A stretch of 47,697 bases of DNA, from the NCBI GenBank assembly GCA_029237735.1, contig JAQZBU010000036.1, forward strand, positions 1 to 47,697. Direction: 5' to 3'. Position 1 is the stretch's first letter. Each line of letters opens with the position of its first letter. Source of the DNA: Ramlibacter sp. (GTDB taxonomy: Bacteria; Pseudomonadota; Gammaproteobacteria; Burkholderiales; Burkholderiaceae_C). The notes beneath the pieces are model-generated. The model saw nothing but the letters and a program-made list of their open reading frames with translations, searched no databases and was not told where the DNA came from. A program made the translations under genes and the position numbers. Shown piece after piece: positions 35,958 to 44,216 of this stretch.

Positions 35958-36874
35958 TCAGGGCAACAGGTCCAGCGCATGCATGTAGCCGGGGTGCGAC
36001 ATCAAGGCATTCCACGGCAGTGCGGCGCCCTTGGGCAACAGGGCCAGGCGACGATGCTCGCTGGCTTCACTGGGGTGCCAGCGCCCCTTGAGCTGGGCTT
36101 CGGCCAAGCCGTCCAGTAGCGCGTCCACTGCAGGCGGATCCTGCACGGACTGGTTGCACAGGGGCACCAGGTCGCAGCCCGCGTTCAGGGCGGCTACGGC
36201 TGCGTCGGCAAAGCTTACTTCGCGGCCCTCGATCCACCGTGCGCCCGCCATGCTCAAGTCGTCGCTGACAATGGCGCCGCGAAAGCCCAGCTGCCCGCGC
36301 AGGATGTCGCCTAGCCAGCGGCTGGAAAACCCCGCAGGCCGGGAATCCACCTTCGGATAGATCACGTGGGCAGGCATCACGCTGGTGAGGGCTGTATTGA
36401 GCCATCCGTACGGTGCCGCATCGTCCCGCAGGATGGCTTCCAGGCCGCGCGGATCCACCGGGATGTCGGTATGCGAGTCGGCCGTCACGAAGCCATGTCC
36501 GGGAAAATGCTTGCCGCAATTGGCAACGCCGGCGAGCAGCAGGCCGTGCATCAGGCTCTTGGCCAGCAGCGTGACGACGCGCGCGTCGCGGTGGAAGGCG
36601 CGGTCGCCGATGATGTCGCTCTCGCCCCAGTCCAGGTCTAAAACCGGCGTGAAGCTGAAATCCACGCCGCAAGCGCGCAGCTCCGCGCCCAGCACGTAGC
36701 CTGCCGCGGTGGCGGCGTTGGTCGCGGCCATGGCGCCTGAGCCCGGCCGCCCGCGCTCCTCTTTCATCCAGAGCTCGCCGAAAGCGTGCATGGGCGGTGC
36801 GCGATGCGCGCACGATCGACGTCGGTCAGGGCTGTCCCGGCAACGTCCAGGATCAGGGGGGCGTGTTCGCTCAT
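35958..36874 (-). pseudogene. nagZ: Beta-N-acetylhexosaminidase, frameshifted by internal deletion as read
   Basis: NagZ removes GlcNAc from muropeptides in cytoplasmic cell-wall recycling. The expected start is ATG 36874 ([20 protein letters not shown], then RARIAH), overlapping the acpS stop as ATGA. The frame then breaks at about 36796/36797, and the protein resumes in another frame at PMHAFGELWMKEERGRPGSG. Intact homologues have about 55 residues between these points (PLVGG...RNW...VDHEGGRVQRFRTDGFT...), so about 165 bases minus a frame-shifting base are absent, including part of the substrate pocket. Downstream parts are intact: GKHFPGHGFVTADSHTDIP (catalytic Asp-His loop) and VSDDLSMAG (nucleophile). 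Either a true pseudogene or an assembly error. asd shows the same kind of lesion. Confidence 0.85.
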
Positions 36875-37272
36875 TCGTTTTCTTTCTTCTCGACCACGAC
36901 GAAGCTCGCCGCGTAGTCGCTTTCATCGGTGACGGTGACGTGGGCGACCAGGCCCTGCGCCTCGAACCAGTCCTTCAGGCCGCCGTGCAGCACGATGAAG
37001 GGTTTGCCGCTGGGCAGGTTGGCGATCTCGCAGAGCCGCCAGGTCATGGGCATGCGCATGCCCAGGCCTATGGCCTTGCTGAACGCCTCCTTGGCCGAGA
37101 AGCGCGTGGCCAGGTAGCGCAGGCCGCGTTCCGGCCAGCGGGCGCTGCGGGATTTCCAGACAGCCAATTCGCCGTCGCTCAGCACCTTGCGCGCGAAACG
37201 CTCGCCATGCCGCTCGAAAGACGCGCGGATGCGCCGCACGTCGCAGATGTCGGTGCCGATACCCTGGATCAT
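36871..37272 (-). CDS. acpS: Holo-[acyl-carrier-protein] synthase
   Basis: Transfers 4'-phosphopantetheine from CoA to acyl carrier protein. The 133-residue protein has the family's two blocks: [20 protein letters not shown] with the Mg-binding aspartate, and [19 protein letters not shown] with the conserved glutamate and lysine. It begins with an ATGA overlap with pdxJ upstream and ends with an ATGA overlap with nagZ, in the conserved order recO-pdxJ-acpS-nagZ. Confidence 0.97.
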   Translation of the reverse strand: MIQGIGTDICDVRRIRASFERHGERFARKVLSDGELAVWKSRSARWPERGLRYLATRFSAKEAFSKAIGLGMRMPMTWRLCEIANLPSGKPFIVLHGGLKDWFEAQGLVAHVTVTDESDYAASFVVVEKKENE

Positions 37273-38027
37273 TCGAAGGCGCGGTCAATGCTCGCGAGAT
37301 AGGCCTTCACGGCAGCCGGATAGCCCAGCTCGAGCGCATCAGAGATGAGCGCGTGGCCGATGGAGACCTCCCGCACGCCGGGCACGGCGCGCAGGAAATC
37401 TGTCAAGTTTTCGCGAGAGAGGTCATGGCCGGCATTGAGTTCCAGGCCCGCCGCCCGCGCCGCGTGCGCCGCGTCGGTGAAGGCTCGCAGCACCTCATCC
37501 TGGCGCGGAGTGCCCCAGGCGCTCGCATAGCTTTCGGTGTAGAGCTCGACCCGGTCCGCGCCCACGGCCTTGGCATGCGCCATGGCTTGCGGCAGCGGGT
37601 CCATGAAGAGGCTCACGCGCACGCCCAGCGCCTTGGCTTCCTCGACGAGCGGGCGCAGCCGATCGCTGTCGGCCGGCAGGTTCCAGCCGTGGTCGCTGGT
37701 GAACTGGCCCTCGCTGTCCGGCACGAGCGTGCACTGGTGGGGCCGCAGCTCCCGAACGAAGTCCATCAGGTTGTGGAAGGGGTTGCCTTCGATGTTGAAT
37801 TCCGCGTGCGGCCAGGCCTTGAGCAGGTCGTGCAGGTCCCGAACGTCCTGCGCGCGGATGTGGCGGGCATCGGGACGCGGGTGAACGGTGATGCCGTTGG
37901 CGCCGGCCTCCAGGCAAAGCGTGGCCGCACGCATGACGCTCGGGATGCCCAGGTGGCGCGTGTTGCGCACCAGCGCCACCTTGTTGAGGTTGACGGACAG
38001 TGCGGTTTTGGGGGCAGAAGAGGTCAT
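37269..38027 (-). CDS. pdxJ: Pyridoxine 5'-phosphate synthase
   Basis: Condenses 1-deoxyxylulose 5-phosphate with 3-amino-2-oxopropyl phosphate to make pyridoxine phosphate, supplying the PLP that TrpB and the cluster's aminotransferase need. The 252-residue barrel shows [52 protein letters not shown] and [15 protein letters not shown] chose ATG 38027 ([17 protein letters not shown]); the longer frame runs into an intergenic repeat. Its stop overlaps acpS. Confidence 0.97.
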   Translation of the reverse strand: MTSSAPKTALSVNLNKVALVRNTRHLGIPSVMRAATLCLEAGANGITVHPRPDARHIRAQDVRDLHDLLKAWPHAEFNIEGNPFHNLMDFVRELRPHQCTLVPDSEGQFTSDHGWNLPADSDRLRPLVEEAKALGVRVSLFMDPLPQAMAHAKAVGADRVELYTESYASAWGTPRQDEVLRAFTDAAHAARAAGLELNAGHDLSRENLTDFLRAVPGVREVSIGHALISDALELGYPAAVKAYLASIDRAFE

Positions 38028-38111
38028 GAGAAGCCGCCGGGCCGCCCCAAGGCGACGAAGGCCCCCTCGGGGAGCAGCGAAGTACACGAAGTGACGAGCG
38101 TGGGGGTCATC
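38028..38111. repeat. GC-rich intergenic repeat-like element between recO and pdxJ
   Basis: The 84-base spacer contains CCCCCTCGGGGAGCAGCGAA, then GTACACGAAGTGACGAGCG and TGGGGG. It has inverted repeats CCCCTCGGGG and, partly, CCCC.../...GGGG ends. From memory this resembles an intergenic motif that recurs many times in Comamonadaceae genomes; no second copy is seen in this window, so the repeat status is from prior knowledge only. Confidence 0.45.
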
Positions 38112-38861
38112 TTATAGGGCCTGCAGGTCGATCATCAGCTGGCGGGTGCGCAGCGTGGACACACCGCAATGGTAGTGCAGCAGCGTGCGCAGCTGGGGCT
38201 TGAGCTCGGCGATGACGGGAGCGGCTTGCCGGACGGTGGCACTGAAGGGCGCTTGGTCATTCAGTGCCCGCTGAAGGGCCTGCCATTGCGAGCCGCCGAG
38301 GCTGGCGCGCCCATCCTGTTCGCGCGACGCAACCAGCCCCGCTTCAGGCACCAGGCTGTAGCGGCCTTCAGGCTCGAGCGGCCCGAGCGTCAGCGTCTGC
38401 ATGTCCAGCGTCGGCAGCAGGCCGATCTCGCGCAATAAAAGCAGCTCGAACGCACGCAACGCCGGCTCGAAGGCCTCGCCGTGTTCGGAGGCGAGCACGC
38501 TCACTGCCGCCGCGTAGGTGTCGAACAGCTGCGGGTGCGGGTCATCACGGGCGAGAAGCCGCAGCAGCAATTCGTTGAGGTAGTAGCCGGAGAGAAGCGC
38601 ATCCCCGGTCGGCATGACCTGGCCTCCGGCCCATTCCGCTCCCTTCAGCGTGCGGATTTCGCTGTCGCCGCCGAACGCCACCTGCAGCAGCTGCAAGGGC
38701 AGCAGCACGGGCCGGAAATTGGAGCTGGGCTTCTTCGCGCCCTTGGCAACCAGTGCCACCCGGCCATGGTGCCGGGTGAAGACCTCGAGGATCAGGCTGG
38801 ACTCGCTCCAGTCGTACCGGTGAAGGACGAACGCGGGCTCATCAGAGATGCGCTTGGCCAT
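38112..38861 (-). CDS. recO: DNA repair protein RecO
   Basis: RecO binds single-stranded DNA and SSB and, with RecR, loads RecA during gap repair. The 249-residue protein begins with the OB-fold segment [20 protein letters not shown] and [19 protein letters not shown], followed by the helical C-terminal domain ([14 protein letters not shown]). It starts 18 bases after era stops and sits in the rnc-era-recO-pdxJ order typical of proteobacteria. Confidence 0.95.
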   Translation of the reverse strand: MAKRISDEPAFVLHRYDWSESSLILEVFTRHHGRVALVAKGAKKPSSNFRPVLLPLQLLQVAFGGDSEIRTLKGAEWAGGQVMPTGDALLSGYYLNELLLRLLARDDPHPQLFDTYAAAVSVLASEHGEAFEPALRAFELLLLREIGLLPTLDMQTLTLGPLEPEGRYSLVPEAGLVASREQDGRASLGGSQWQALQRALNDQAPFSATVRQAAPVIAELKPQLRTLLHYHCGVSTLRTRQLMIDLQAL

Positions 38862-38879
38862 GACAACGCGTGGGGGTTG

Positions 38880-39812
38880 TCATTCGTAGCCGAAGGACTT
38901 CACCCGGGCCGCGTCGTCGGCCCAGCCTGAACGCACTTTGACCCAGATCTCGAGGAACACCTTGCAGTCCATGAGCTTTTCCAGCTCCTGGCGGGCCTCC
39001 GTGCCAATGCGCTTCAGCCGCTCCCCCTTGTCGCCTATCACCATGGCTTTGTGGCCGTCGCGCTCCACCACGATGGTGGCTGCGATCTTGACCAGGCGCT
39101 TGTGCTTGGGGCTGGGCTCTTCCTCGAATTTGTCGATCACGACCGTGGACGTGTAGGGCAGTTCGTCGCCGGTGAACCGGAACAGCTTCTCACGCACCGT
39201 CTCGGAGGCGAGGAATTTCTCGGTTCGGTCGGTCAGCTCGTCCTCGCCATACCACCAGGGCTGCTCGGGCAGGTACTTCTCGCAGATCGCGAACAGCCGC
39301 TCGACATCCTTGGCGTTCTTAGCCGACATGGGGACGAACTCGGTGAACTCGTGGTGCTTATTCATCTCGCCGAGCCAGGGAGCGAGGTCGCCCCTACGGT
39401 GCACCGTGTCGAGCTTGTTGGCCACCAGCAGGGCCGGGATGCCGGGCCGCAGCAGAGAGAGCACTTTGGCGTCGGCCGGCATGAACTTGCCCGCCTCGAC
39501 AACGAAAAGCACAAGGTCAACGTCGCCCACGGCGCCCATCACCGTCTTGTTGAGCGACTTGTTCAGGGCCGTGGTGTGGTGGGTCTGGAAGCCCGGCGTG
39601 TCCACGAAGACGAATTGCGTCAATCCCCGGGTGCGAATGCCCGTGATGCGGTGGCGCGTCGTTTGCGCCTTGCGCGAAGTGATGCTGATCTTCTGGCCCA
39701 CCAATGCATTGAGCAGCGTGGACTTGCCGACATTGGGCTTGCCGACGATCGCAATCGAGCCGCAGCGTTGGGCGCCCGCGGGGGGATCGGTCTTTTCCGG
39801 GGTATCCATCAT
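38880..39812 (-). CDS. era: GTPase Era
   Basis: Era is an essential GTPase that binds 16S rRNA near its 3' end and helps assemble the 30S subunit. The 310-residue protein has G1 [18 protein letters not shown] (residues ~22-39), the G2 segment TTRHRI, G3 FVDTPGFQ, G4 ANKLDTV and a C-terminal KH domain ([20 protein letters not shown]). The ATG overlaps the rnc stop (ATGA), the usual coupling. Confidence 0.98.
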   Translation of the reverse strand: MMDTPEKTDPPAGAQRCGSIAIVGKPNVGKSTLLNALVGQKISITSRKAQTTRHRITGIRTRGLTQFVFVDTPGFQTHHTTALNKSLNKTVMGAVGDVDLVLFVVEAGKFMPADAKVLSLLRPGIPALLVANKLDTVHRRGDLAPWLGEMNKHHEFTEFVPMSAKNAKDVERLFAICEKYLPEQPWWYGEDELTDRTEKFLASETVREKLFRFTGDELPYTSTVVIDKFEEEPSPKHKRLVKIAATIVVERDGHKAMVIGDKGERLKRIGTEARQELEKLMDCKVFLEIWVKVRSGWADDAARVKSFGYE

Positions 39813-40492
39813 TTACCTTTTGCCTTCAAAGCCAGCAGCATTGCCGCGGCGGCCGCTTGTTCACCGGCTCGGCGCGAAGCGCCGATGCCCCGCTCGACAG
39901 CGCCGAGTTCCGGAATCTCGCACTCGACGTCGAACGTCTGCTTATGCGCCGCGCCGAGGGTGGCTGCGACCCGGTACACCGGGAGCTTCAGCTTTCGACC
40001 CTGCAGCCATTCCTGCAGTTCCGTCTTGGGGTCCTTGGCCGTCGCCGCCATGGTTGGCTTGATTTCGACGTCCTGGAACAACCGGCGCACCAGCGATTCG
40101 GCGGCGCCGAAGCCCGCGTCCAGGTGAACTGCGCCGATCACCGCCTCCAGCGCGTCGGCCAGTATGGACGGGCGGCGGTTTCCGCCCGAGCGCAGCTCGC
40201 CCTCGCCCAGGCGCAGCAGGTCCGGCAGGCCCATCGTAATGGCCAGCTGATGCAGCGTTTCCTGCTTGACGAGATTGGCCCGCACGCGCGACAGGTCGCC
40301 CTCTGGCAGGTCCTTGAGGCGGTCGTACAGGAGGGATGCAACCGCGAGGTTGAGGACGGAGTCGCCCAGGAATTCGAGGCGTTCGTTGTGATCCGAAGAG
40401 AAACTGCGATGCGTCAGCGCCCGTTCCAGCAAGTGCTGGTCGGAGAACTGGTGCTGCAAGCGCGCCTGCAGGGCAATGTGCTGGCCATCCAC
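39809..40492 (-). CDS. rnc: Ribonuclease III
   Basis: Cleaves double-stranded RNA in rRNA and mRNA processing. The 227-residue protein has the signature [19 protein letters not shown] near residues 36-54 with metal-binding Glu and Asp, a second acidic site in [17 protein letters not shown], and a C-terminal double-stranded RNA-binding domain ([19 protein letters not shown]). It lies between the DUF4845 gene and era. Confidence 0.98.
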   Translation of the reverse strand: MDGQHIALQARLQHQFSDQHLLERALTHRSFSSDHNERLEFLGDSVLNLAVASLLYDRLKDLPEGDLSRVRANLVKQETLHQLAITMGLPDLLRLGEGELRSGGNRRPSILADALEAVIGAVHLDAGFGAAESLVRRLFQDVEIKPTMAATAKDPKTELQEWLQGRKLKLPVYRVAATLGAAHKQTFDVECEIPELGAVERGIGASRRAGEQAAAAAMLLALKAKGK

Positions 40493-40518
40493 GCTAGCCT
40501 TGTCTTGTGTCCACGGGG

Positions 40519-40878
40519 TTACTTCGACTTGCCGGCACCGGCGTATTTCAGCAACAGGTAGGCCGGGCCGAACATGTGGATTTCCTTGTTGTAGGCGAAC
40601 TTGACCACCACCTTGTCGCCTTCCTTGGTCACTTCCAGGTCCTTCGCCGTGATGGACTTGATGTCGTCGATATCGGCGGCCTTTTCGAAGATCTGCCGGA
40701 CCTCGGCCACCGTGTTGCCGGCCGAAGCCTTCTGCACGGCTTTCAGGACAGTCTGATATTCCACCACCGTGGGGAAAGCCTGGGCGGCCAGGACGCCGAG
40801 GCAGGCAAGCACGCCGACCACGAACAGCAGGCCGACGAAGGAGAGTCCGGCTTGTCGTGACTTGAGTCGAAGCTTCAT
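40519..40878 (-). CDS. DUF4845 membrane-anchored protein
   Basis: A 119-residue protein with an N-terminal basic patch and one membrane helix that looks like a pilin-type leader ([20 protein letters not shown]), followed by a small periplasmic domain ([20 protein letters not shown]). DUF4845 proteins are regularly encoded between lepB and rnc in betaproteobacteria and have no assigned function. I start at ATG 40878 ([11 protein letters not shown]); an ATG seven codons upstream is less likely. Confidence 0.9.
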   Translation of the reverse strand: MKLRLKSRQAGLSFVGLLFVVGVLACLGVLAAQAFPTVVEYQTVLKAVQKASAGNTVAEVRQIFEKAADIDDIKSITAKDLEVTKEGDKVVVKFAYNKEIHMFGPAYLLLKYAGAGKSK

Positions 40879-40906
40879 GTGGCTAACCTTTTTGCGCATA
40901 GAGGGA

Positions 40907-41875
40907 CTACTCGAACGAACCGATTCGCTTGAAACTGCCGAAATTCATCCAGATGAAGAAGGCCTTGCCCACGATATTGCGATCGGGGACGAACCCCCAG
41001 TAGCGGGAGTCGAGCGAATTATCGCGGTTGTCGCCCATCATGAAATAGTGCCCCTCGGGGACTTTGCACACGACGCCCTCGACACTGTAACGGCAATTTT
41101 GCTTGAAAGGAAAATCCTCGGTGCCGGGCACGAACGCGGGGCGATTGTCGTCGTTCAAAATCCGGTGCCGCCGGCCCTCGAGGTCCTCCTCGAACTGCTT
41201 GAAGTACAGCATCGCGTCTTCATCGAAGAACTCCGGCAGGGCCGTCTTCGGCACAGGCTTGCCGTTGAGGGTGAGGCTCTTGTTCATGTAGGCGACCTCG
41301 TCGCCAGGCAATCCGACAACCCGCTTGATGTAGTCAAGACTTGGCTTTGGCGGATACCGGAACACCATCACGTCGCCACGCTGGGGTGGCGTGCCTTCGG
41401 TCAGCTTGGTATTGAGAACCGGCAGCCGGATCCCATACGTGAACTTGTTGACCAGGATCAGGTCGCCGATCAGCAGCGTGGGGATCATCGATCCGGAGGG
41501 AATCTTGAACGGCTCGAACAGGAAGGACCGCAGCACGAAGACAGCGAGGATCACGGGGAACAGCCCCGCCGTCCAGTCCAGCCACCAGGGCTGCATCAGG
41601 ACGCGCTGCCGGGTCTGCGCGACGTCGCCATCCACCTGCGTGATGCCCTTGGCCATGAGGTCGGACCGGCGTCGCGCGGCACTCGCCTCCAGCCGTTCCG
41701 CGGCGAGCCGCCGGTTGGGCAGGAAGTACAGGCGCTCGGCGAGCCAGTACACGCCCGTGACGACTGTGGCCAGGAACAACAGCAGGGCGAAGTTGCCGTC
41801 CACGTAGCCCAGGTACCAGGCGCCGGCATAGCCGGCGAAAGCCGCGAGTACAGCGGCGGTCAAGGCTTGCATCAT
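40907..41875 (-). CDS. lepB: Signal peptidase I
   Basis: Cleaves signal peptides from Sec/Tat-exported proteins at the outer face of the inner membrane. The 322-residue protein has two N-terminal membrane segments. The Ser/Lys catalytic dyad is Ser129 in KIPSGSMIPTLLIGD and Lys184 in DYIKRVVGLPGD; the 55-residue spacing equals that of E. coli LepB. MGDNRDNSLDSRYWGFVP is also intact. The gene starts with ATGATG, so Met1 or Met2 may be used, 19 bases after the lepA stop. Confidence 0.97.
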   Translation of the reverse strand: MMQALTAAVLAAFAGYAGAWYLGYVDGNFALLLFLATVVTGVYWLAERLYFLPNRRLAAERLEASAARRRSDLMAKGITQVDGDVAQTRQRVLMQPWWLDWTAGLFPVILAVFVLRSFLFEPFKIPSGSMIPTLLIGDLILVNKFTYGIRLPVLNTKLTEGTPPQRGDVMVFRYPPKPSLDYIKRVVGLPGDEVAYMNKSLTLNGKPVPKTALPEFFDEDAMLYFKQFEEDLEGRRHRILNDDNRPAFVPGTEDFPFKQNCRYSVEGVVCKVPEGHYFMMGDNRDNSLDSRYWGFVPDRNIVGKAFFIWMNFGSFKRIGSFE

Positions 41876-41894
41876 CGTGGGAGCCGCTTCATCT

Positions 41895-43706
41895 TCATTC
41901 TTCTACCTGCAGAATGGCGAGGAACGCTTCCTGCGGGACTTCGACAGAACCGATCTGCTTCATTCTCTTCTTGCCTGCTTTTTGTTTTTCGAGGAGCTTG
42001 CGCTTGCGGGTGATGTCGCCGCCGTAGCATTTTGCCAGCACGTTCTTGCGCAGCGCCTTGATGGTCTCGCGCGCAATGATATTGGCACCGATGGCCGCCT
42101 GGATGGCGACATCGAACATCTGGCGGCTGATGATCTCCCGCATCTTGGACACGACCGCGCGGCCACGGTACTGGGACTGGCTGCGGTGCACGATGATGGA
42201 CAGGGCGTCCACCTTCTCGCCGTTCAGCAGAATGTCCACCTTGACGACGTCTGAGGCCCGGAACTCCTTGAAGGCGTAGTCCATCGAAGCGTAGCCCCGG
42301 CTGACCGACTTGAGTTTGTCGAAGAAGTCCAGCACGATCTCGCCAAGTGGCATCTCATAGGTCAGCATGACCTGTTTACCGTGGTAGGCCATGTTCAGCT
42401 GGACGCCTCGCTTCTGGTTGGCAAGGGTCATCACCGGGCCGACGTATTCCTGCGGCATGTAGAGGTGCACCGTGACGATGGGCTCCCGAATCTCCGTGAC
42501 CTTGCCCTGGTCAGGGATCTTGGACGGGTTCTCCACCATGATCATCTCGCCGTCGGCCTTGAGCACCTGGTAGACCACGCTCGGGGCCGTCGTGATGAGG
42601 TCCTGGTCGAACTCACGCTCCAGCCGCTCCTGCACGATCTCCATGTGCAGCAGGCCGAGGAATCCGCAGCGAAAACCGAAGCCCAGCGCCTGGCTGACTT
42701 CAGGTTCGTAATGCAGCGAGGCATCATTGAGCTTGAGTTTTTCGAGCGCGTCGCGCAGCGAGTCGTATTGGTTGGCCTCGGTGGGATAGAGCCCGGCAAA
42801 AACCTGCGGCTGGATTTCCTTGAAGCCGGGCAGCGCCTCTGTGGCGGTCATGGCCGCGCCGCCGGTGCCCGGCTTGATGAGCGTCACCGTGTCGCCGACC
42901 TTGGCGGCCTGCAGCTCCTTGATGCCGGCGATGATGAAGCCCACCTCGCCAGCCTCCAGCGAATCGCGCGGCTGGCTGCCCGGCGTAAACACGCCGAGAT
43001 TGTCCGCGTTGTAGGTGGCGCCCGTGGCCATGAGCTTGATGCGCTCGCCCTTCGCAAGCCGGCCGTCCACGACCCGCACCAGCATGACGACGCCGACGTA
43101 AGTGTCGAACCAGCTGTCGATGATCATCGCGCGCAGCGGCCCTTGGGGATTGCCCCGCGGCGCCGGGATGCGCGCCACCACGGCCTCGAGGATCTCGTCG
43201 ATGCCCATGCCCGTTTTGGCGGAACACGGAATCGCGTCGGCCGCGTCGATGCCGATGACGTCCTCGATTTCCGCCTTCGCGTTTTCCGGATCCGCCTGCG
43301 GCAAATCCATCTTGTTGAGTACCGGCACCACCTCGACGCCGAGGTCCAACGCGGTGTAGCAATTGGCGACCGTTTGCGCTTCGACGCCCTGGCTCGCGTC
43401 GACGACGAGCAGCGCGCCTTCGCATGCGGACAGCGAGCGCGAGACCTCGTACGAGAAATCAACGTGGCCCGGCGTGTCGATCAAATTGAGGTTGTAGACC
43501 TGTCCATCGCGTGCCGTGTAGCGCAGCGATGCGGTCTGCGCCTTGATGGTTATCCCACGCTCCTTTTCGAGATCCATCGAGTCGAGGACTTGCTCTTCCA
43601 TCTCGCGATCCGACAACGCGCCGCATCGTTGAATCAAGCGGTCCGCGAGCGTGGATTTGCCGTGATCGATGTGCGCGATGATCGAAAAGTTTCTGATGTG
43701 ATTCAT
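41895..43706 (-). CDS. lepA: Elongation factor 4 (LepA), ribosome back-translocase GTPase
   Basis: LepA/EF4 is a translational GTPase acting on stalled or initiating ribosomes. The 603-residue protein has the G-domain motifs [28 protein letters not shown] and NKMDLPQAD, the EF-G-like domains, and the LepA-specific C-terminal domain ([20 protein letters not shown], then GKKRMKQIG). I use ATG 43706 ([16 protein letters not shown]); a TTG one codon upstream opens the frame. It is the first gene of the lepA-lepB-DUF4845-rnc-era-recO-pdxJ-acpS-nagZ run. Confidence 0.98.
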   Translation of the reverse strand: MNHIRNFSIIAHIDHGKSTLADRLIQRCGALSDREMEEQVLDSMDLEKERGITIKAQTASLRYTARDGQVYNLNLIDTPGHVDFSYEVSRSLSACEGALLVVDASQGVEAQTVANCYTALDLGVEVVPVLNKMDLPQADPENAKAEIEDVIGIDAADAIPCSAKTGMGIDEILEAVVARIPAPRGNPQGPLRAMIIDSWFDTYVGVVMLVRVVDGRLAKGERIKLMATGATYNADNLGVFTPGSQPRDSLEAGEVGFIIAGIKELQAAKVGDTVTLIKPGTGGAAMTATEALPGFKEIQPQVFAGLYPTEANQYDSLRDALEKLKLNDASLHYEPEVSQALGFGFRCGFLGLLHMEIVQERLEREFDQDLITTAPSVVYQVLKADGEMIMVENPSKIPDQGKVTEIREPIVTVHLYMPQEYVGPVMTLANQKRGVQLNMAYHGKQVMLTYEMPLGEIVLDFFDKLKSVSRGYASMDYAFKEFRASDVVKVDILLNGEKVDALSIIVHRSQSQYRGRAVVSKMREIISRQMFDVAIQAAIGANIIARETIKALRKNVLAKCYGGDITRKRKLLEKQKAGKKRMKQIGSVEVPQEAFLAILQVEE

Positions 43707-43745
43707 CAACGGAAACGCTTAAGTGATTGAATTCAAACGGGGGTG

Positions 43746-43783
43746 GAAAAGAAAAAAGGGCGCGTCGAGTGGTGACGCGCCCT
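43746..43783 (-). terminator. Rho-independent terminator upstream of lepA
   Basis: Read on the minus strand, AGGGCGCGTC / GACGCGCCCT form a perfect 10-bp stem with a 7-base loop, followed directly by TTTTTTCTTTTCC. This is a textbook intrinsic terminator. It lies only about 40 bases before the lepA start and about 430 bases after the degP gene, which has its own terminator at 44161-44199, so it must serve another short transcript or a lepA leader. Confidence 0.8.
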
Positions 43784-43817
43784 GAACCAACAATCTATGG
43801 CAACTGCGATAGTTGGA
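43746..43817 (-). ncRNA. Candidate ~70-nt small RNA upstream of lepA
   Basis: On the minus strand a -10-like TACAAT (43828-43823) would place a transcription start near 43817. The following sequence holds a small stem-loop (CAACT-ATCGC-AGTTG, 43801-43815) and ends in the strong intrinsic terminator at 43783-43746. No ORF fits in this stretch and both flanking genes have separate signals. A short noncoding RNA, or a terminated lepA leader (attenuator), would explain the layout. No good -35 was seen and there is no expression evidence, so this is a hypothesis. Confidence 0.35.
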
Positions 43818-43898
43818 GCTTCATTGTAGGCAAAAAGCCCGGGCAGTACAGTCGGTGCGGACGCTAAACCAGCCCGTTGCAGACCAGCAACAAGAATG

Positions 43899-43965
43899 TT
43901 ATTCACAACTTATCAACAAAATAAGGGGGCAAGCTTTGGGACAACTTGTGGGTGAACTGTGGATC
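43899..43965. promoter_or_regulatory. DnaA-box-like nonamer cluster
   Basis: TTATTCACA (43899-43907) is a perfect match to the relaxed DnaA box TTATNCACA. TTATCAACA (43910-43918) has one mismatch and follows two bases later. A reverse-strand ATCCACA core (plus-strand TGTGGAT) occurs near 43958-43964. The tandem spacing and adjacent AT-rich DNA are reminiscent of DnaA-binding loci, but no dnaA, dnaN or gyrB gene is nearby, so this is not the obvious chromosomal origin. Confidence 0.35.
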
Positions 43966-44118
43966 GGCGGTGCACCGGCGGAATTCATCCCGCATGGTGG
44001 GTTTGGCGCTTTTTGATATGCCGCTAATGGCCGATGAGGTGGGTGGATTCTATCCAAAAATGTAATTAGCTCGCCACACAAGTTAGCGGACGCAAACATA
44101 AGGCTCAGAAACATGCGC

Positions 44119-44152
44119 GAAAAAATATTTTTTCGGCGCCGTATTTTTTCGG
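44119..44152. repeat. AT-rich palindrome and direct repeat
   Basis: GAAAAAATATTTTTTC is a perfect 16-base palindrome at 44119-44134. The 11-mer TATTTTTTCGG occurs twice, at 44126-44136 and 44142-44152, separated by GCGCC-type spacer that itself is part of CGGCGCCG. In a ~65-70% GC neighbourhood this stands out as a possible protein-binding or bent-DNA site. Confidence 0.6.
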
Positions 44153-44160
44153 TCACCCCC

Positions 44161-44199
44161 AAAAAATTAAGCCCCAAACCCGACTGTGGGCTGGGGCTT
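44161..44199 (-). terminator. Rho-independent terminator of the rpoE-rseA-rseB-degP operon
   Basis: On the minus strand, 18 bases after the degP stop codon, AAGCCCCA...TGGGGCTT form a stem (with additional imperfect pairing inside) followed by AATTTTTT. This is a good intrinsic terminator for the envelope-stress operon. Confidence 0.75.
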
Positions 44200-44216
44200 T
44201 GGGCCTCCTCGGCCCC

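Larger units (their letters stand above)
43707..44216. other. 510-base intergenic region between degP and lepA
   Basis: No convincing protein gene lies here. Two short ORFs (43813-44016 plus; 43899-44177 minus) have no recognisable domain, and one of them starts inside a terminator. The region contains two minus-strand terminators, a candidate small RNA, a cluster of DnaA-box-like nonamers, and an AT-rich stretch with direct and inverted repeats; it is clearly richer in A+T than its surroundings. Confidence 0.7.

Noticed and set aside
42381-43730. 449-codon plus-strand frame opposite lepA
   Set aside because: Antisense to the highly conserved lepA; composition is that of a shadow frame.
43899-44152. 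Chromosomal replication origin
   Set aside because: Only one perfect DnaA box, and no dnaA, dnaN, gyrB, rpmH or parAB nearby; kept only as a DnaA-box-like cluster.
43813-44177. Two short ORFs in the degP-lepA spacer (67 and 92 codons)
   Set aside because: No Shine-Dalgarno, no recognisable domain, and the minus-strand one starts within the degP terminator.
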